NCBI GenBank assembly: GCA_947631945.1
Contig: CANRNI010000022.1
Coordinates: 1 to 43,526, forward strand
Length of the DNA stretch: 43,526 nt
Reading direction: 5' to 3'
Origin: an uncultured Clostridia bacterium
GTDB taxonomy: Bacteria > Bacillota > Clostridia > Oscillospirales > Acutalibacteraceae
Part shown: positions 8,625-17,513 of the stretch, one piece after another
How positions within the stretch are numbered: position 1 is the stretch's first letter
Layout of the letters: every line of letters starts with the position of its first letter
Program-made: the position numbers and the translations under genes
The notes under the pieces: model-generated
Database searches by the model: none
Told to the model about the DNA's origin: nothing
What the model saw: the letters and a program-made list of their open reading frames with translations, nothing else

Positions 8625-10292
8625 ATGGATTATGAAGCGCTCGGCGAGCTTTTATTCCCTCATATAACAAAAACACCGGATTATTTTGAAGAAAAATATC
8701 CCCCCAGACAGCTCGGTGAGGGCGCGAGAGTTACAAGGTTTTCGCCAAGTCCCACGGGATTTTTGCATATAGGCGGTCTTTTCGGCGCGCTTACGGACGT
8801 TATGACGGCGAAATCCACAGGCGGCGTTTCATACCTGAGAATAGAGGACACAGACAAAAAACGCGAGGTCGAGGACGGCGTTTCCGCGATAATAAACGGT
8901 CTTGAGGCTTTCGGATTGAGCTTTGACGAGGGAGTTACGGGCATGGGAACCGAAAAGGGCGCTTACGGACCGTACACCCAGAGCCTTAGAGCCGAGGTCT
9001 ATCAGACCGTCGCGAAATCGCTTGTAAAAAAAGGTCTTGCGTACCCTTGTTTCTGCACAGCCGACGAGCTTACGGCAATGCGTGAACAGCAGGAAAAGGA
9101 AGGAACCGCAATATGGGGCTACTTTGGCAAATGGGCGAAGTGCCGCGATTTGACGTATGATGAAATAAAAGAGAAAATCGACGCGGGACAGCCGTTTGTG
9201 TTAAGGTTCAGAGCCGACGGCAGAGAGGACGGCAAGATTATTCTCGACGACGTTATAAGAGGAAAAATCGAGATGCCCGAAAACATTATAGACGAGGTTC
9301 TGCTGAAATCGAACGGAATCCCGACTTATCATTTCGCTCATGTCTGCGACGACCATTTTATGAGAACGACGCACGTTATAAGGGGCGACGAATGGATAGC
9401 TTCCGTCCCGAAGCATATCGCGCTTTTTAAGGCGTGCGGATATAAACCGCCGAAATACGCGCATACTCCCGTAGTTATGAAAATTGACGAGGCAGACGGC
9501 GGCAAACGCAAATTTTCAAAGCGGAAAGACCCCGAAGCGGCGGTAAGCTATTTCGTCGAAAATGGCTTTCCGAAAGAAAGCGTTACAGAATATCTCCTTA
9601 CGCTACTTAACTCAAACTTTGAGGACTGGCGCAGAGCGAATCCGAAAGCCGATATATTTACTTTCCCCTTTAATCTTAAAAAAATGAGTCCGAGCGGATG
9701 TCTTTTTGATATGCTGAAGCTGAAAGACATAAGCAAAAACGTCATTTCCGTAATGACTGCCGAAGAAGTTTACGGCAATATTATAGAATGGGCCGAAAAA
9801 TACGACGGGCAGCTTTACCGTCTGTTTTCTGAAAATCCCGAATACGCAAAAAATATTCTCAATATAGACAGAGAAAACGCGAAACCGCGCAAGGATATAT
9901 CCCGTTGGGCCGAGGTCAAGGACTATATCGCTTATTTCTATGACGAGCTTTACGCTCCCGATTACACTTTACCCGAAAATATAGCGGCGGACGACGCGAA
10001 AGCGATACTCGAAAAATACGCCGCAATTTACGATATAAACGACTCAAAGGACGAATGGTTCGCGAAAATCAAAGAGATGTGCGAGCCTTTGGGCTTTACC
10101 CCGAACGTAAAGGAATATAAAAAGAATCCCGAAGCGTACAAAGGTCATGTCGGCGATATTTCGACGGTCATAAGAATCGCAGTAACTTCAAGGACAAATA
10201 CCCCCGACCTTTACATGATTCTGAAGCTTCTCGGTAAAGATAAGGTCGTTGAAAGGATAAACTTAACAATTGAAAATTTAAAGTACAATTGA
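8625..10292 (+). CDS. gltX: Glutamyl-tRNA synthetase
   Basis: This class I synthetase charges tRNA-Glu. The HIGH signature appears as FSPSPTGFLHIGG (about residue 40), the glutamate-specific YLRIEDTD follows, and the KMSKS loop reads KFSKRKD. At 555 residues it is longer than the ~480 usual for bacterial GltX, with an N-terminal lead of ~35 residues and a longer anticodon-binding part. AAAAAGGAG precedes the ATG. It is followed 97 bases later by glnS on the same strand. With a dedicated GlnS present, this enzyme probably need not mischarge tRNA-Gln, although gatCAB could exist elsewhere. Confidence 0.92.
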   Translation: MDYEALGELLFPHITKTPDYFEEKYPPRQLGEGARVTRFSPSPTGFLHIGGLFGALTDVMTAKSTGGVSYLRIEDTDKKREVEDGVSAIINGLEAFGLSFDEGVTGMGTEKGAYGPYTQSLRAEVYQTVAKSLVKKGLAYPCFCTADELTAMREQQEKEGTAIWGYFGKWAKCRDLTYDEIKEKIDAGQPFVLRFRADGREDGKIILDDVIRGKIEMPENIIDEVLLKSNGIPTYHFAHVCDDHFMRTTHVIRGDEWIASVPKHIALFKACGYKPPKYAHTPVVMKIDEADGGKRKFSKRKDPEAAVSYFVENGFPKESVTEYLLTLLNSNFEDWRRANPKADIFTFPFNLKKMSPSGCLFDMLKLKDISKNVISVMTAEEVYGNIIEWAEKYDGQLYRLFSENPEYAKNILNIDRENAKPRKDISRWAEVKDYIAYFYDELYAPDYTLPENIAADDAKAILEKYAAIYDINDSKDEWFAKIKEMCEPLGFTPNVKEYKKNPEAYKGHVGDISTVIRIAVTSRTNTPDLYMILKLLGKDKVVERINLTIENLKYN

Positions 10293-10389
10293 CAATTATT
10301 AAAATTCATAATTTAAGTATAATCCGTAATTTCCGATTAAACAACTTGTAATTAATTCTCTGTTCTCTAAAAACCAAAGGAGGATAAAT

Positions 10390-12042
10390 ATGGAAGAAAA
10401 TATAAAACCCTCAAATTTTATTCACGATTTTATTGACGAGGATTTGAAAAACGGAGTCAACACAAGGGTTCAGACGCGTTTTCCGCCCGAACCGAACGGT
10501 TATCTGCATATAGGTCACGCAAAGTCGATATATATAAACTTTTCTACAGCCGAAAAATACGGAGGAATTTGCAACCTCCGTCTTGACGACTCGAACCCGT
10601 CCAAAGAGGATACCGAGTATATCGACGCCATAAAAGAGGATATAGAGTGGCTCGGCTACAAATGGGCCAACGTCTATTACGCGTCGGATTATTTTGATTT
10701 CGTTTACGAATGTGCAATAAAGCTAATTAAAAAGGGAAAGGCATATGTCTGCGACCTTACAGCCGAGCAGATGCGCGAATACAGAGGGACGCTCACAGAA
10801 CCGGGAAAAAACAGCCCGTACCGCGACCGTTCTGTCGAGGAAAACCTCGACCTGTTTGAAAGAATGAAAAACGGCGAATTTCCGGAGGGAAGTCATGTTT
10901 TGAGGGCGAAAATCGACATGGCGTCGCCGAACATCGTCATGCGCGACCCCGTCATTTACAGAATAATGTACGCGACACATCACCAGACCGGCGATAAATG
11001 GTGCGTCTATCCCATGTATGATTTCGTTCATCCGCTTTCCGACGCTAAGGAAAACGTAACGTATTCTCTATGTACGCTTGAATTTGAAAACAACAGAGCT
11101 GTTTACGATTGGTTCATCAAAGAGATTGGTTTTGAAGAGCCGCCAAGACAAATAGAGTTCGCGAGGCTCAACCTCAACTACTGTCTTACAAGCAAAAGAA
11201 AATGCCTGAAGCTCGTAAACGAGGGAATAGTAAGCGGCTGGGACGACCCGAGAATGGCTACGCTTTGCGGCATGAGAAGACGCGGCTATCCCGCCGCGGC
11301 TATCCGCAGTTTCGTTGATAAAATAGGCGTTTCAAAGGCGAACAGCGTCGTCGATTACGGTCTGCTCGAGTCGTGCGTCAGGGACTGCCTTAACGCGTCC
11401 GCACCGAGAGCCATGGCTGTACTTGACCCTCTGAAAGTCGTAATCGACAATATGGACGATGATTTCTGCGATATTCTTGAAACCGATATACATCCCGACC
11501 GTCCCGAAATGGGTAAACGCGAAGTAAAATTCGGAAAAGAAATATTTATCGAAAAAAGCGATTTTGAGATTAACCCGCCGAAAAAATATTTCAGACTTTA
11601 TCCCGGCAATGAGGTAAGGCTCAAGGGCGCGTACTTTATTAAATGCGTAAGCTATGACTGCGACGAAAACGGCGAAGTCGTATGCGTTCATTGCACATAT
11701 GACCCCGAATCGAGAGGCGGAAATTCTCCCGACGGCAGAAAAGTAAAAGGTACTATACATTGGGTCAACGCTGCGGACTGCAAAAGAGCCGAAGTTCGCC
11801 TTTACGACAGGCTTTTCAACGTCCCGAATCCCAGCGATGAAACTAACGGCGATTTTACAAACAACCTGAATCCAAACTCGCTTGTCGTCTCCGAATGTCT
11901 GCTTGAGGGCGGTCTTAAAAACTTAAAACCGGGCGATACGTTCCAGTTCATGCGTCAGGGATATTTCTGCGTCGATAAGGACTCTTCGGAGGATAAAATC
12001 GTACTCAACAGAACGGTTCAGCTTAATTCTTCGTGGAAATAA
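10390..12042 (+). CDS. glnS: Glutaminyl-tRNA synthetase
   Basis: The 550-residue enzyme attaches glutamine directly to tRNA-Gln. TRFPPEPNGYLHIGHAKS is the GlnS form of the HIGH region, DDSNPSKED follows, and the second signature is LTSKRKCLKL, a variant of VMSKRKL. The C-terminal beta-barrel anticodon domain is present (FFRLYPGNEVRLKGAY-like region). AAAGGAGGATAAAT precedes the ATG. Most Firmicutes use the GatCAB route; GlnS in clostridia is generally regarded as acquired. Base composition does not differ obviously from its neighbours. Confidence 0.92.
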   Translation: MEENIKPSNFIHDFIDEDLKNGVNTRVQTRFPPEPNGYLHIGHAKSIYINFSTAEKYGGICNLRLDDSNPSKEDTEYIDAIKEDIEWLGYKWANVYYASDYFDFVYECAIKLIKKGKAYVCDLTAEQMREYRGTLTEPGKNSPYRDRSVEENLDLFERMKNGEFPEGSHVLRAKIDMASPNIVMRDPVIYRIMYATHHQTGDKWCVYPMYDFVHPLSDAKENVTYSLCTLEFENNRAVYDWFIKEIGFEEPPRQIEFARLNLNYCLTSKRKCLKLVNEGIVSGWDDPRMATLCGMRRRGYPAAAIRSFVDKIGVSKANSVVDYGLLESCVRDCLNASAPRAMAVLDPLKVVIDNMDDDFCDILETDIHPDRPEMGKREVKFGKEIFIEKSDFEINPPKKYFRLYPGNEVRLKGAYFIKCVSYDCDENGEVVCVHCTYDPESRGGNSPDGRKVKGTIHWVNAADCKRAEVRLYDRLFNVPNPSDETNGDFTNNLNPNSLVVSECLLEGGLKNLKPGDTFQFMRQGYFCVDKDSSEDKIVLNRTVQLNSSWK

Positions 12043-12127
12043 ATGACCATGACAATTGACAATTTAACGAAACGAGTTATTTTTTCGATAATTACGCATT
12101 ACGATTTAAAAGAAGGATGTGTTCCGA

Positions 12128-12802
12128 GTGAAAATTATCTATAAAATCGTTAACAGTATTGCCGCGTTGCTGATTATTCCGGCTCTTATATTTCTGCCTA
12201 TGTTCAGGTTTATAATGGTTGTCGGCATGAATTCGAGCAATCAGATACTTTCTTTGCTCGGAGGTATGCTCGATATAAACGAAATAATCAAAAATGCGTC
12301 GGGGATTGACCTTGAACATCTTCCCGAATTTTATACGCTTAAAAGCGCCTATGAAATGTTCTTCGGGGAAAGCGCGAAAATTGACGCGGCCGGCTTTGAT
12401 ACTTCGGCTCTGCCGGACGCTCTCGTCAAATTTTTCACAGCGGCAGGCGTGCTTTTCGTGCTGGCTCTTGTGTGCGCCCTTGTCGTCCTTATTCTCGGGC
12501 TGTTTACCAAAAAGAGAATACTTACCGCATCTTTCTCCGCTCTGGGATTTGTTTTCGCCTTTTCCGCCGGCAAATGCTTCAATCATATCGCAGAACAGCT
12601 CGTATCGGGCAAAATGCCTCTCACTCAGCTTATATCTGGAATGGAGGCGCTTCAGAATTACAAATCATACCTCGATTATATAAATCTTGATATACGCATT
12701 TTTGAGTTGGGTTCCGCATATACCGCAGTGCTTGTGATACTCGGACTTATTGTACTTTTTAATATAGGAGTACATCTTGCCGAGGGCGTCGGCGTAAAAT
12801 AA
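12128..12802 (+). CDS. Membrane protein of unknown function, about three or four TM segments
   Basis: The 224-residue product has a TM segment at 6-28, a pair around residues 103-150 separated by a short KKR turn, and one near the C-terminus (TAVLVILGLIVLFNIGVHL). A ~70-residue hydrophilic region after TM1 contains FYTLKSAYEMFFGESAK. I do not recognise the family. The GTG at 12128 is chosen because AGAAGGA is 10 bases upstream; the in-frame GTG at 12119 is too close. It lies between glnS and the dockerin-bearing protein, with no clear functional link. Confidence 0.6.
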   Translation: MKIIYKIVNSIAALLIIPALIFLPMFRFIMVVGMNSSNQILSLLGGMLDINEIIKNASGIDLEHLPEFYTLKSAYEMFFGESAKIDAAGFDTSALPDALVKFFTAAGVLFVLALVCALVVLILGLFTKKRILTASFSALGFVFAFSAGKCFNHIAEQLVSGKMPLTQLISGMEALQNYKSYLDYINLDIRIFELGSAYTAVLVILGLIVLFNIGVHLAEGVGVK

Positions 12803-12846
12803 TTGCAGGAATTTTATTGTTTTTTCAATATTTGATAAAATTATGC

Positions 12847-12875
12847 TTGCAATCCGCATAAATATGTTATATAAT
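12847..12875 (+). promoter_or_regulatory. Probable sigma-A promoter of the dockerin protein gene
   Basis: TTGCAA (12847-12852), 17 bases, TATAAT (12870-12875). The -35 context GCTTGCAATCC and the ATATGTTATAT around the -10 match the promoter at 93-121. Confidence 0.65.
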
Positions 12876-12907
12876 ACAAGGGTAAACAACATAAGGAGGA
12901 TTAACTT

Positions 12908-14809
12908 ATGAATCATAAAATCTCAAGGAAGGTTATTGCCTGCATTCTTGCGGCGGTTATGCTGTTAAGCATATCATTCACTGCGTTTGCGGCTGACGAA
13001 AGTGATTACGACTATCCTGTAGTCATAGTAAACGGAATTGCAAATAATCCGCTTTATGCAAATCCCGGTACCCCCGTAGCGGACAAGCTGTTTCCGCCCG
13101 ATGACGCGAATATGATTGAGCTGACTTTGGAAATGTTTGTTAACATGATTGTCGCTCTTTCGTCAAACGATTATAAAGAAGTAATGAATATTTTTGTGGG
13201 TTCGCGTATCTATGAGCTTCTCAATACTATTCAGCTCAATCCCGACGGAACTTCAATGAGCGAGAATATAGGCCCAATCGTGTATAATTACGCGCTCTCT
13301 TGGTACGGAATGGACGATAAGGGCGAGACGACCGAGGGAACAACCGCAAAAATTGCCGGCAGTCTCGGCGCGGGTATGTGTAAAAGACTCGGTGCGGATA
13401 AAGTCTACGTTTATACATATGACTGGCGTATAGACCCCGTTGAAAGCGCTATAGGTCTTAACGAATTTATACAGGGCGTTAAGGAGCAGTCCCACAGAGA
13501 CAGAGTCTCCATAATTTCTGAGGGCTACGGCTCGACCGTCGCTACCACATATCTTGCCGAGTGCTATGAGGACGCTACGGCTGATGTTGACAACTTTGTT
13601 ACAGTAAATTCGGCGTTTGAAGGTACGTCCCTTATAGGCGACCTTTTCACAGGCAGACTTATCCGCCAGTATAATGAGCTTCAGAATTATTCGAGCGCTT
13701 TTATCCGTTACGTTAACGATATTCCGGATAACCCCGTGACAGCGTCCGCCGCATGGCTTACGGATTATATCCTTAACAGAAACTGGGAAATTCAGGATTT
13801 TGCCGCTCAGATAATCACAATGATGGGTCATATCCGTGATCCCCTTTACGACAATTATTTAAGGGACCTTCTTAAAAACTTTACAGGCCTCTGGGCTATG
13901 GTTCCCGTTGAATATTTCGACGAAGCTATGGATTTTATGTTTATTGACGATGAATCGTATTCCGGCGATTACAACAGCGAATATCAGGAAAAGCTCCAGC
14001 TTTTTAAGAATTATCAGGCAAACGCCGCCGAGATTCTTAACAAGGCTAAATCCGAAGGTATAAACGTATCTGTAATTTCCTGCTGGGACATACAGTTAGT
14101 TCCCATGGGTGACAATAAATCTTCCGAAGACGAGCTTTTCGGCCTTTCCGCGCAGAGCGACGGTCTTATCGATACCTATTATTCAAGCTTCGGCGCGAAT
14201 ACGATTCCCCTTAACGACGTAGGCGCTGCTATTCAGAATAAAGAGCAGAGATATAAAGAAGGCGAATGCGCGAATCATAACCATGTAAACGCTGTTTATG
14301 ATATGCTTGATCCCGGCTTTGACCTCGGCGGTATTGCGCATTATATTGACGCTTCTACCTGCGCTCTTCCCGATAACACTTGGTTTATAAGAAATATGAA
14401 ATACGGTTCATTTGAGGCTGACGGCAACTCGATGGATATAATCGAATACCTTGCTACAACCGATAAAACCACAACTGTTTTCACCAATCCTCTTTATCCT
14501 CAGTTCTTAAAATGCAATAGGTCTGTTGATCCCGTTATTGTAGGCGTTACAACATACTCGGCAGACGATCCTAAGTATAAACTGGGCGATGTAAATCTTG
14601 ACGGTATAGTAAATGCGGAGGATGCAAGACTTGCGCTTCGCATATCCTCAAGACTTGAAAATTATCCCGATGTAAAGTCTACTGTATTTAAGAACGCTGA
14701 TGTAAACGGGGACGGTGTTATAACCGCTGCCGACGCAAGGATAATATTACGAGTCGGAGCAGGCTTGGCTTCTTTCTCAGAATACAGGAATACATCTGAT
14801 TTAGGCTGA
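12908..14809 (+). CDS. Secreted hydrolase-fold protein with C-terminal dockerin, probably non-catalytic
   Basis: The 633-residue product has a signal peptide (NHKISRK, a hydrophobic run, cleavage near AFAADE) and an alpha/beta-hydrolase-like body paralogous to the 160-2028 product. The C-terminus is a type I-like dockerin: two calcium-loop helices, GDVNLDGIVNAEDARLALR and ADVNGDGVITAADARIILR. Aligning the nucleophile elbows puts Gly206 (ISEGYGST) where the paralogue has Ser227, and the paralogue's GQHHEVG block is replaced by RNMKYGSF. It therefore probably lacks hydrolase activity and may bind a substrate or partner on a cohesin scaffold. AAGGAGGATTAACTT precedes the ATG. Confidence 0.75.
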   Translation: MNHKISRKVIACILAAVMLLSISFTAFAADESDYDYPVVIVNGIANNPLYANPGTPVADKLFPPDDANMIELTLEMFVNMIVALSSNDYKEVMNIFVGSRIYELLNTIQLNPDGTSMSENIGPIVYNYALSWYGMDDKGETTEGTTAKIAGSLGAGMCKRLGADKVYVYTYDWRIDPVESAIGLNEFIQGVKEQSHRDRVSIISEGYGSTVATTYLAECYEDATADVDNFVTVNSAFEGTSLIGDLFTGRLIRQYNELQNYSSAFIRYVNDIPDNPVTASAAWLTDYILNRNWEIQDFAAQIITMMGHIRDPLYDNYLRDLLKNFTGLWAMVPVEYFDEAMDFMFIDDESYSGDYNSEYQEKLQLFKNYQANAAEILNKAKSEGINVSVISCWDIQLVPMGDNKSSEDELFGLSAQSDGLIDTYYSSFGANTIPLNDVGAAIQNKEQRYKEGECANHNHVNAVYDMLDPGFDLGGIAHYIDASTCALPDNTWFIRNMKYGSFEADGNSMDIIEYLATTDKTTTVFTNPLYPQFLKCNRSVDPVIVGVTTYSADDPKYKLGDVNLDGIVNAEDARLALRISSRLENYPDVKSTVFKNADVNGDGVITAADARIILRVGAGLASFSEYRNTSDLG

Positions 14810-14837
14810 TTAATTATATTGATATAATTAAAAATAA

Positions 14838-14870
14838 TCCGCCGCGGAATTAACCGCGGCGGACTTTTTC
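14838..14870 (+). terminator. Rho-independent terminator
   Basis: A 10-bp GC-rich stem (14838-14847 with 14854-14863; CCGCCGCGG/CCGCGGCGG) with an AATTAA loop is followed by CTTTTTC. Confidence 0.85.
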
Positions 14871-14885
14871 ACGTTATCGGGTCAA

Positions 14886-15032
14886 TTAACCGCAGCAACC
14901 ACAGCCGTTGTTGCTCATGTTATTGCAGCCGCATCCGCAGCCACAGCCATTGTTATCATTGGCAGCGAAGAGAAGGATAAGGATTATGATGATTATAAGC
15001 CAAGAATAGCTGTTATTGTAGAAAAAGTTCAT
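14886..15032 (-). CDS. Small Gly/Cys-rich membrane peptide, 48 aa
   Basis: The ORF encodes a polar start (MNFFYNNSYSW), one TM helix of Ile/Leu (IIIIILILLFAA) and a tail of alternating Gly and Cys (GCGCGCGC, then NNGCGCCG). GGAGG lies 7 bases before the ATG, which with the ordered composition supports a real gene. Short Cys-rich peptides with one membrane helix are common in sporulating Firmicutes and often belong to spore coat or mother-cell membranes; that role is inferred. It sits convergent to the dockerin gene and upstream has a candidate sporulation promoter. Confidence 0.7.
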   Translation of the reverse strand: MNFFYNNSYSWLIIIIILILLFAANDNNGCGCGCGCNNMSNNGCGCCG

Positions 15033-15063
15033 TGTCTGACCTCCTTTCTTGTGTTCTCAATGC

Positions 15064-15090
15064 ATATTATGCAGAACACAGGACATGTGT
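15064..15090 (-). promoter_or_regulatory. Possible mother-cell sigma (SigE/SigK-like) promoter
   Basis: On the minus strand ACAC (15090-15087) is followed 15 bases later by CATAATAT (15071-15064), broadly like the AC...CATA pattern of late sporulation promoters. No good sigma-A hexamer pair is seen for this gene. Confidence 0.25.
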
Positions 15091-15160
15091 CACAAAAAAT
15101 TATAAGGAAATACAAAACAAATATCGTCTGAATTTTTTGCGCGCAATATTTTGTAAGGCA

Positions 15161-15342
15161 TTAAGGAATTACTGAATAAATCACGCCTGTCGGCTGAACG
15201 CACATCTTGCCCCGATATTTTCCGTCATTTTTTTCCAAAAGCTCCCCAATACGCCAGTTTTTTTGGTGGGGGAGCTTTTAGCAATCTGACGAAAAAACTC
15301 ATGGAACAATTTGCACATTCGATTTAATCGGTACTTCCCTAA
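15161..15342. repeat. MITE-like element, family 1, subtype b, full length
   Basis: The termini are AGGAATTACTGAATAAATC and GATTTAATCGGTACTTCCCT, imperfect inverted repeats of the subtype b form AGGAAACACTGAWTAAATC. The core carries the family segment CAAAAGCTCCC..AATACG and CTGACGAAAAAACTCATG. No ORF. It lies between the Cys-rich peptide and the CotH-like gene. Confidence 0.65.
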
Positions 15343-15411
15343 ATCTGAATTTCTTATGAATTGCTTGCTATTTCAATCAGCGAAAATTGAAAAAATTTTC
15401 AAAAACAAACA

Positions 15412-15447
15412 CCGAGGTTCACCCTTTCGATGAACCTCGGCGATTTT
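15412..15447. terminator. Bidirectional terminator below the CotH-like gene
   Basis: A perfect 10-bp stem (15412-15421 with 15431-15440, CCGAGGTTCA/TGAACCTCGG) has T-rich tracts on both sides: CGATTTTTT on plus, TGTTTGTTTTTG on minus. It follows the stop of the minus-strand gene by about 30 bases. Confidence 0.75.
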
Positions 15448-15478
15448 TTAGTGCTGTTTTTTACAGCGTTCTTGTAAA

Positions 15479-17374
15479 TTATTTAAATAAATTATTCAAC
15501 CATCTTACAATCTGATTGAATATTTCAGTTAATCTCTCAAAGAACAACACAATCGAATTATACGTTCTCGAGCCGGTGTCGGTTTTTATTGTAAAATTAT
15601 TTCCGTTCCACTTTGCGGTCTGACCGGAAAGCCAGTTAATACGAACCAACAAGAAATTATTAAGGAATTTAACAGCATTATCAAAATTCACTTCATCACC
15701 TTTGCTTACCACAACATATATGGGATTCATAACATCCCATAATTTTGAGTTCATAAGCTGTGAGTTTTTAATCTGATTTGATAAAACGTTTACATACCCG
15801 TCATTTCCTATCATCTTTTGTACGGCTAAATAAAATCTTCCGTTTTCTTTATTAAGTGCGGACTTTAATGCATTTCGGAAACTTTCTATTTTGATAAGTC
15901 CGTCAATCAAATAATTGTTTGTTATGTAAAAATTCTCCGGATTTGCGGTTGTTGACTGAATACCGTCATGGAATCCTCCGGGACCGTAGCAAGGATCAAA
16001 ATCCCATACCGGACCGGCATACATCATATTTTTATCTTCAGGAAGATAAAAATATGTGGATGACTTAAAACCGTCTACATTTTTTGCCAGCTCGTTTATA
16101 AGATAAAGATCTACAAGAGAATCAAGGTCGCAGTAATCATAATAATATTTACCTGTCTCTCTGTTATACCCGTTACTGCTATACACCGCATTCTCAAAAT
16201 CCTGCCAGAATTTGCTTATAAACGCACCTGTACTTTTCGTCAAATATTCGGGATTATCCGTAAGGATTCTCTGTCCTCGTTCTGTCACAAACCCCGTCAA
16301 TTCATCGGGATACCTATGCGAAAATTCCAATTCAAGAAGATATGCGTGATGCGACGTACCTTCGGCAAGCTCAGGCTCAATAAGCCCCTCAACGTATTTA
16401 TACGAACCATTACTGTTGGCAGCGGCTGTTTTTTCTCCGTTGCTTGCAATCGTTTTTGTGACAATATTTGGATTTTCATAACAATCCGTTCCTTTATTGT
16501 CTGTTTCAATTATTTCGTCAAGGTCTTCCATGTCAATTCGAGATGAACCGACCTCAGTCTTTTCGCACAACAGGTACGAACCGACATAGCAACCGTCATA
16601 ATACAAGTCGATAGCTTCATAATCCGAGGTATACGGCATATTTAAATCTTTAGCAAGTTGGAATGTTATGGAATTATGAATCAAAGTTGCGTCAAACATA
16701 TTTGCAAGAAGAATCCATTTTTTATTTGCTTCTTCGGGCTTGCCGTTGATAAGGTCGTATTTCTTACCTATTTTTATTTGATAAGCCTTTTTATCTGATC
16801 TGTCAAACGTTGAATTGCCTCTGCATTTGATTTCATTAAGATCGTTTGAATAATCGACAGTGCCGTCAATATCTAATAACGAAATTTTTCCGTTTGCCCT
16901 GTTTTCCTTAGATGTGTCAACCCATTCTCTGCCCTGATTTACGGGGTCGGAGCTTACAAGATACATGGAGCGGACATTTGCGGACTTCATAACCGTAAAC
17001 GACGTTGTTTCGCCGTTTGCCGTTACGTTTACTTTGTATTCGTCCGCGTCCTTGGTGAAAAGCGACTTAAAATCAAACGCCTTTCCGCTTTCGACGTTAA
17101 CGCTTCCGTTGGAAGTACCGAAAGTTACGCCGGTATTTGCCGAATCATAATAAAGAGTAAGCTCGGAAAGATTTGCCGAGGACGGCAGGAAAAGATATCT
17201 TTCTCCGTCTAACGCGATTTGAGTTTTTACATAGGTGTTTTCATCGCCCGCGTTTGCCTTAAAAGCCAATGACGCGTAAATATCATTATCGGCTGCGGAA
17301 GCCGAGATAACGGTTATCCCCGTAAGAATGATAAGAAGCGCCGTAATCAATAAAATGTTTTTAACTCTTTTCAA
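15479..17374 (-). CDS. Secreted CotH-family protein kinase-like protein
   Basis: The ~631-residue product has a signal peptide (KRVKNILLITALLIILTG, cleavage near ASAAD), an N-terminal Ig-like region of ~110 residues, then a CotH domain. CotH landmarks are KCRGNSTFD with the lysine of KKAYQIKI, KKWILLANMFD, and the metal-binding DFD of GPVWDFDPCYGPGG. CotH of Bacillus phosphorylates spore coat proteins; exported paralogues are common in clostridia, some in dockerin systems. The C-terminus ends in a hydrophobic/basic helical stretch. AAAAGGAG lies 9 bases before a TTG that begins the signal peptide, preferred over the longer frame. It is monocistronic between a promoter at 17410 and a terminator. 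Confidence 0.82.
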   Translation of the reverse strand: MKRVKNILLITALLIILTGITVISASAADNDIYASLAFKANAGDENTYVKTQIALDGERYLFLPSSANLSELTLYYDSANTGVTFGTSNGSVNVESGKAFDFKSLFTKDADEYKVNVTANGETTSFTVMKSANVRSMYLVSSDPVNQGREWVDTSKENRANGKISLLDIDGTVDYSNDLNEIKCRGNSTFDRSDKKAYQIKIGKKYDLINGKPEEANKKWILLANMFDATLIHNSITFQLAKDLNMPYTSDYEAIDLYYDGCYVGSYLLCEKTEVGSSRIDMEDLDEIIETDNKGTDCYENPNIVTKTIASNGEKTAAANSNGSYKYVEGLIEPELAEGTSHHAYLLELEFSHRYPDELTGFVTERGQRILTDNPEYLTKSTGAFISKFWQDFENAVYSSNGYNRETGKYYYDYCDLDSLVDLYLINELAKNVDGFKSSTYFYLPEDKNMMYAGPVWDFDPCYGPGGFHDGIQSTTANPENFYITNNYLIDGLIKIESFRNALKSALNKENGRFYLAVQKMIGNDGYVNVLSNQIKNSQLMNSKLWDVMNPIYVVVSKGDEVNFDNAVKFLNNFLLVRINWLSGQTAKWNGNNFTIKTDTGSRTYNSIVLFFERLTEIFNQIVRWLNNLFK

Positions 17375-17409
17375 TTTGCTCTGCTCCTTTTCGTCATTTG
17401 ATATATTAT

Positions 17410-17438
17410 ATAATACAATGAATTGCATATTTTTTCAA
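17410..17438 (-). promoter_or_regulatory. Probable promoter of the CotH-like gene
   Basis: On the minus strand TTGAAA (17438-17433), 17 bases, TATTAT (17415-17410), about 36 bases before the TTG start. Confidence 0.5.
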
Positions 17439-17454
17439 TATCTTTAGAGAAAAT

Positions 17455-17498
17455 GGAAAAAAATTTTGCGGCGCTTCCTTTATGAATTCGGAAACGCC
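17455..17498 (-). terminator. Terminator of the V/A-ATPase operon
   Basis: On the minus strand GGCGTTTCC (17498-17490) pairs with GGAAGCGCC (17478-17470), followed by GCAAAATTTTTTT. It lies 16 bases past the atpD stop. Confidence 0.8.
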
Positions 17499-17513
17499 GT
17501 TTATTATACTATG

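Noticed and set aside
10293-10389. Regulatory element between gltX and glnS from repeated CAATTGA/AATTTAA strings
   Set aside because: Low-complexity AT-rich sequence with only short imperfect dyads; nothing beyond the glnS ribosome site can be supported.
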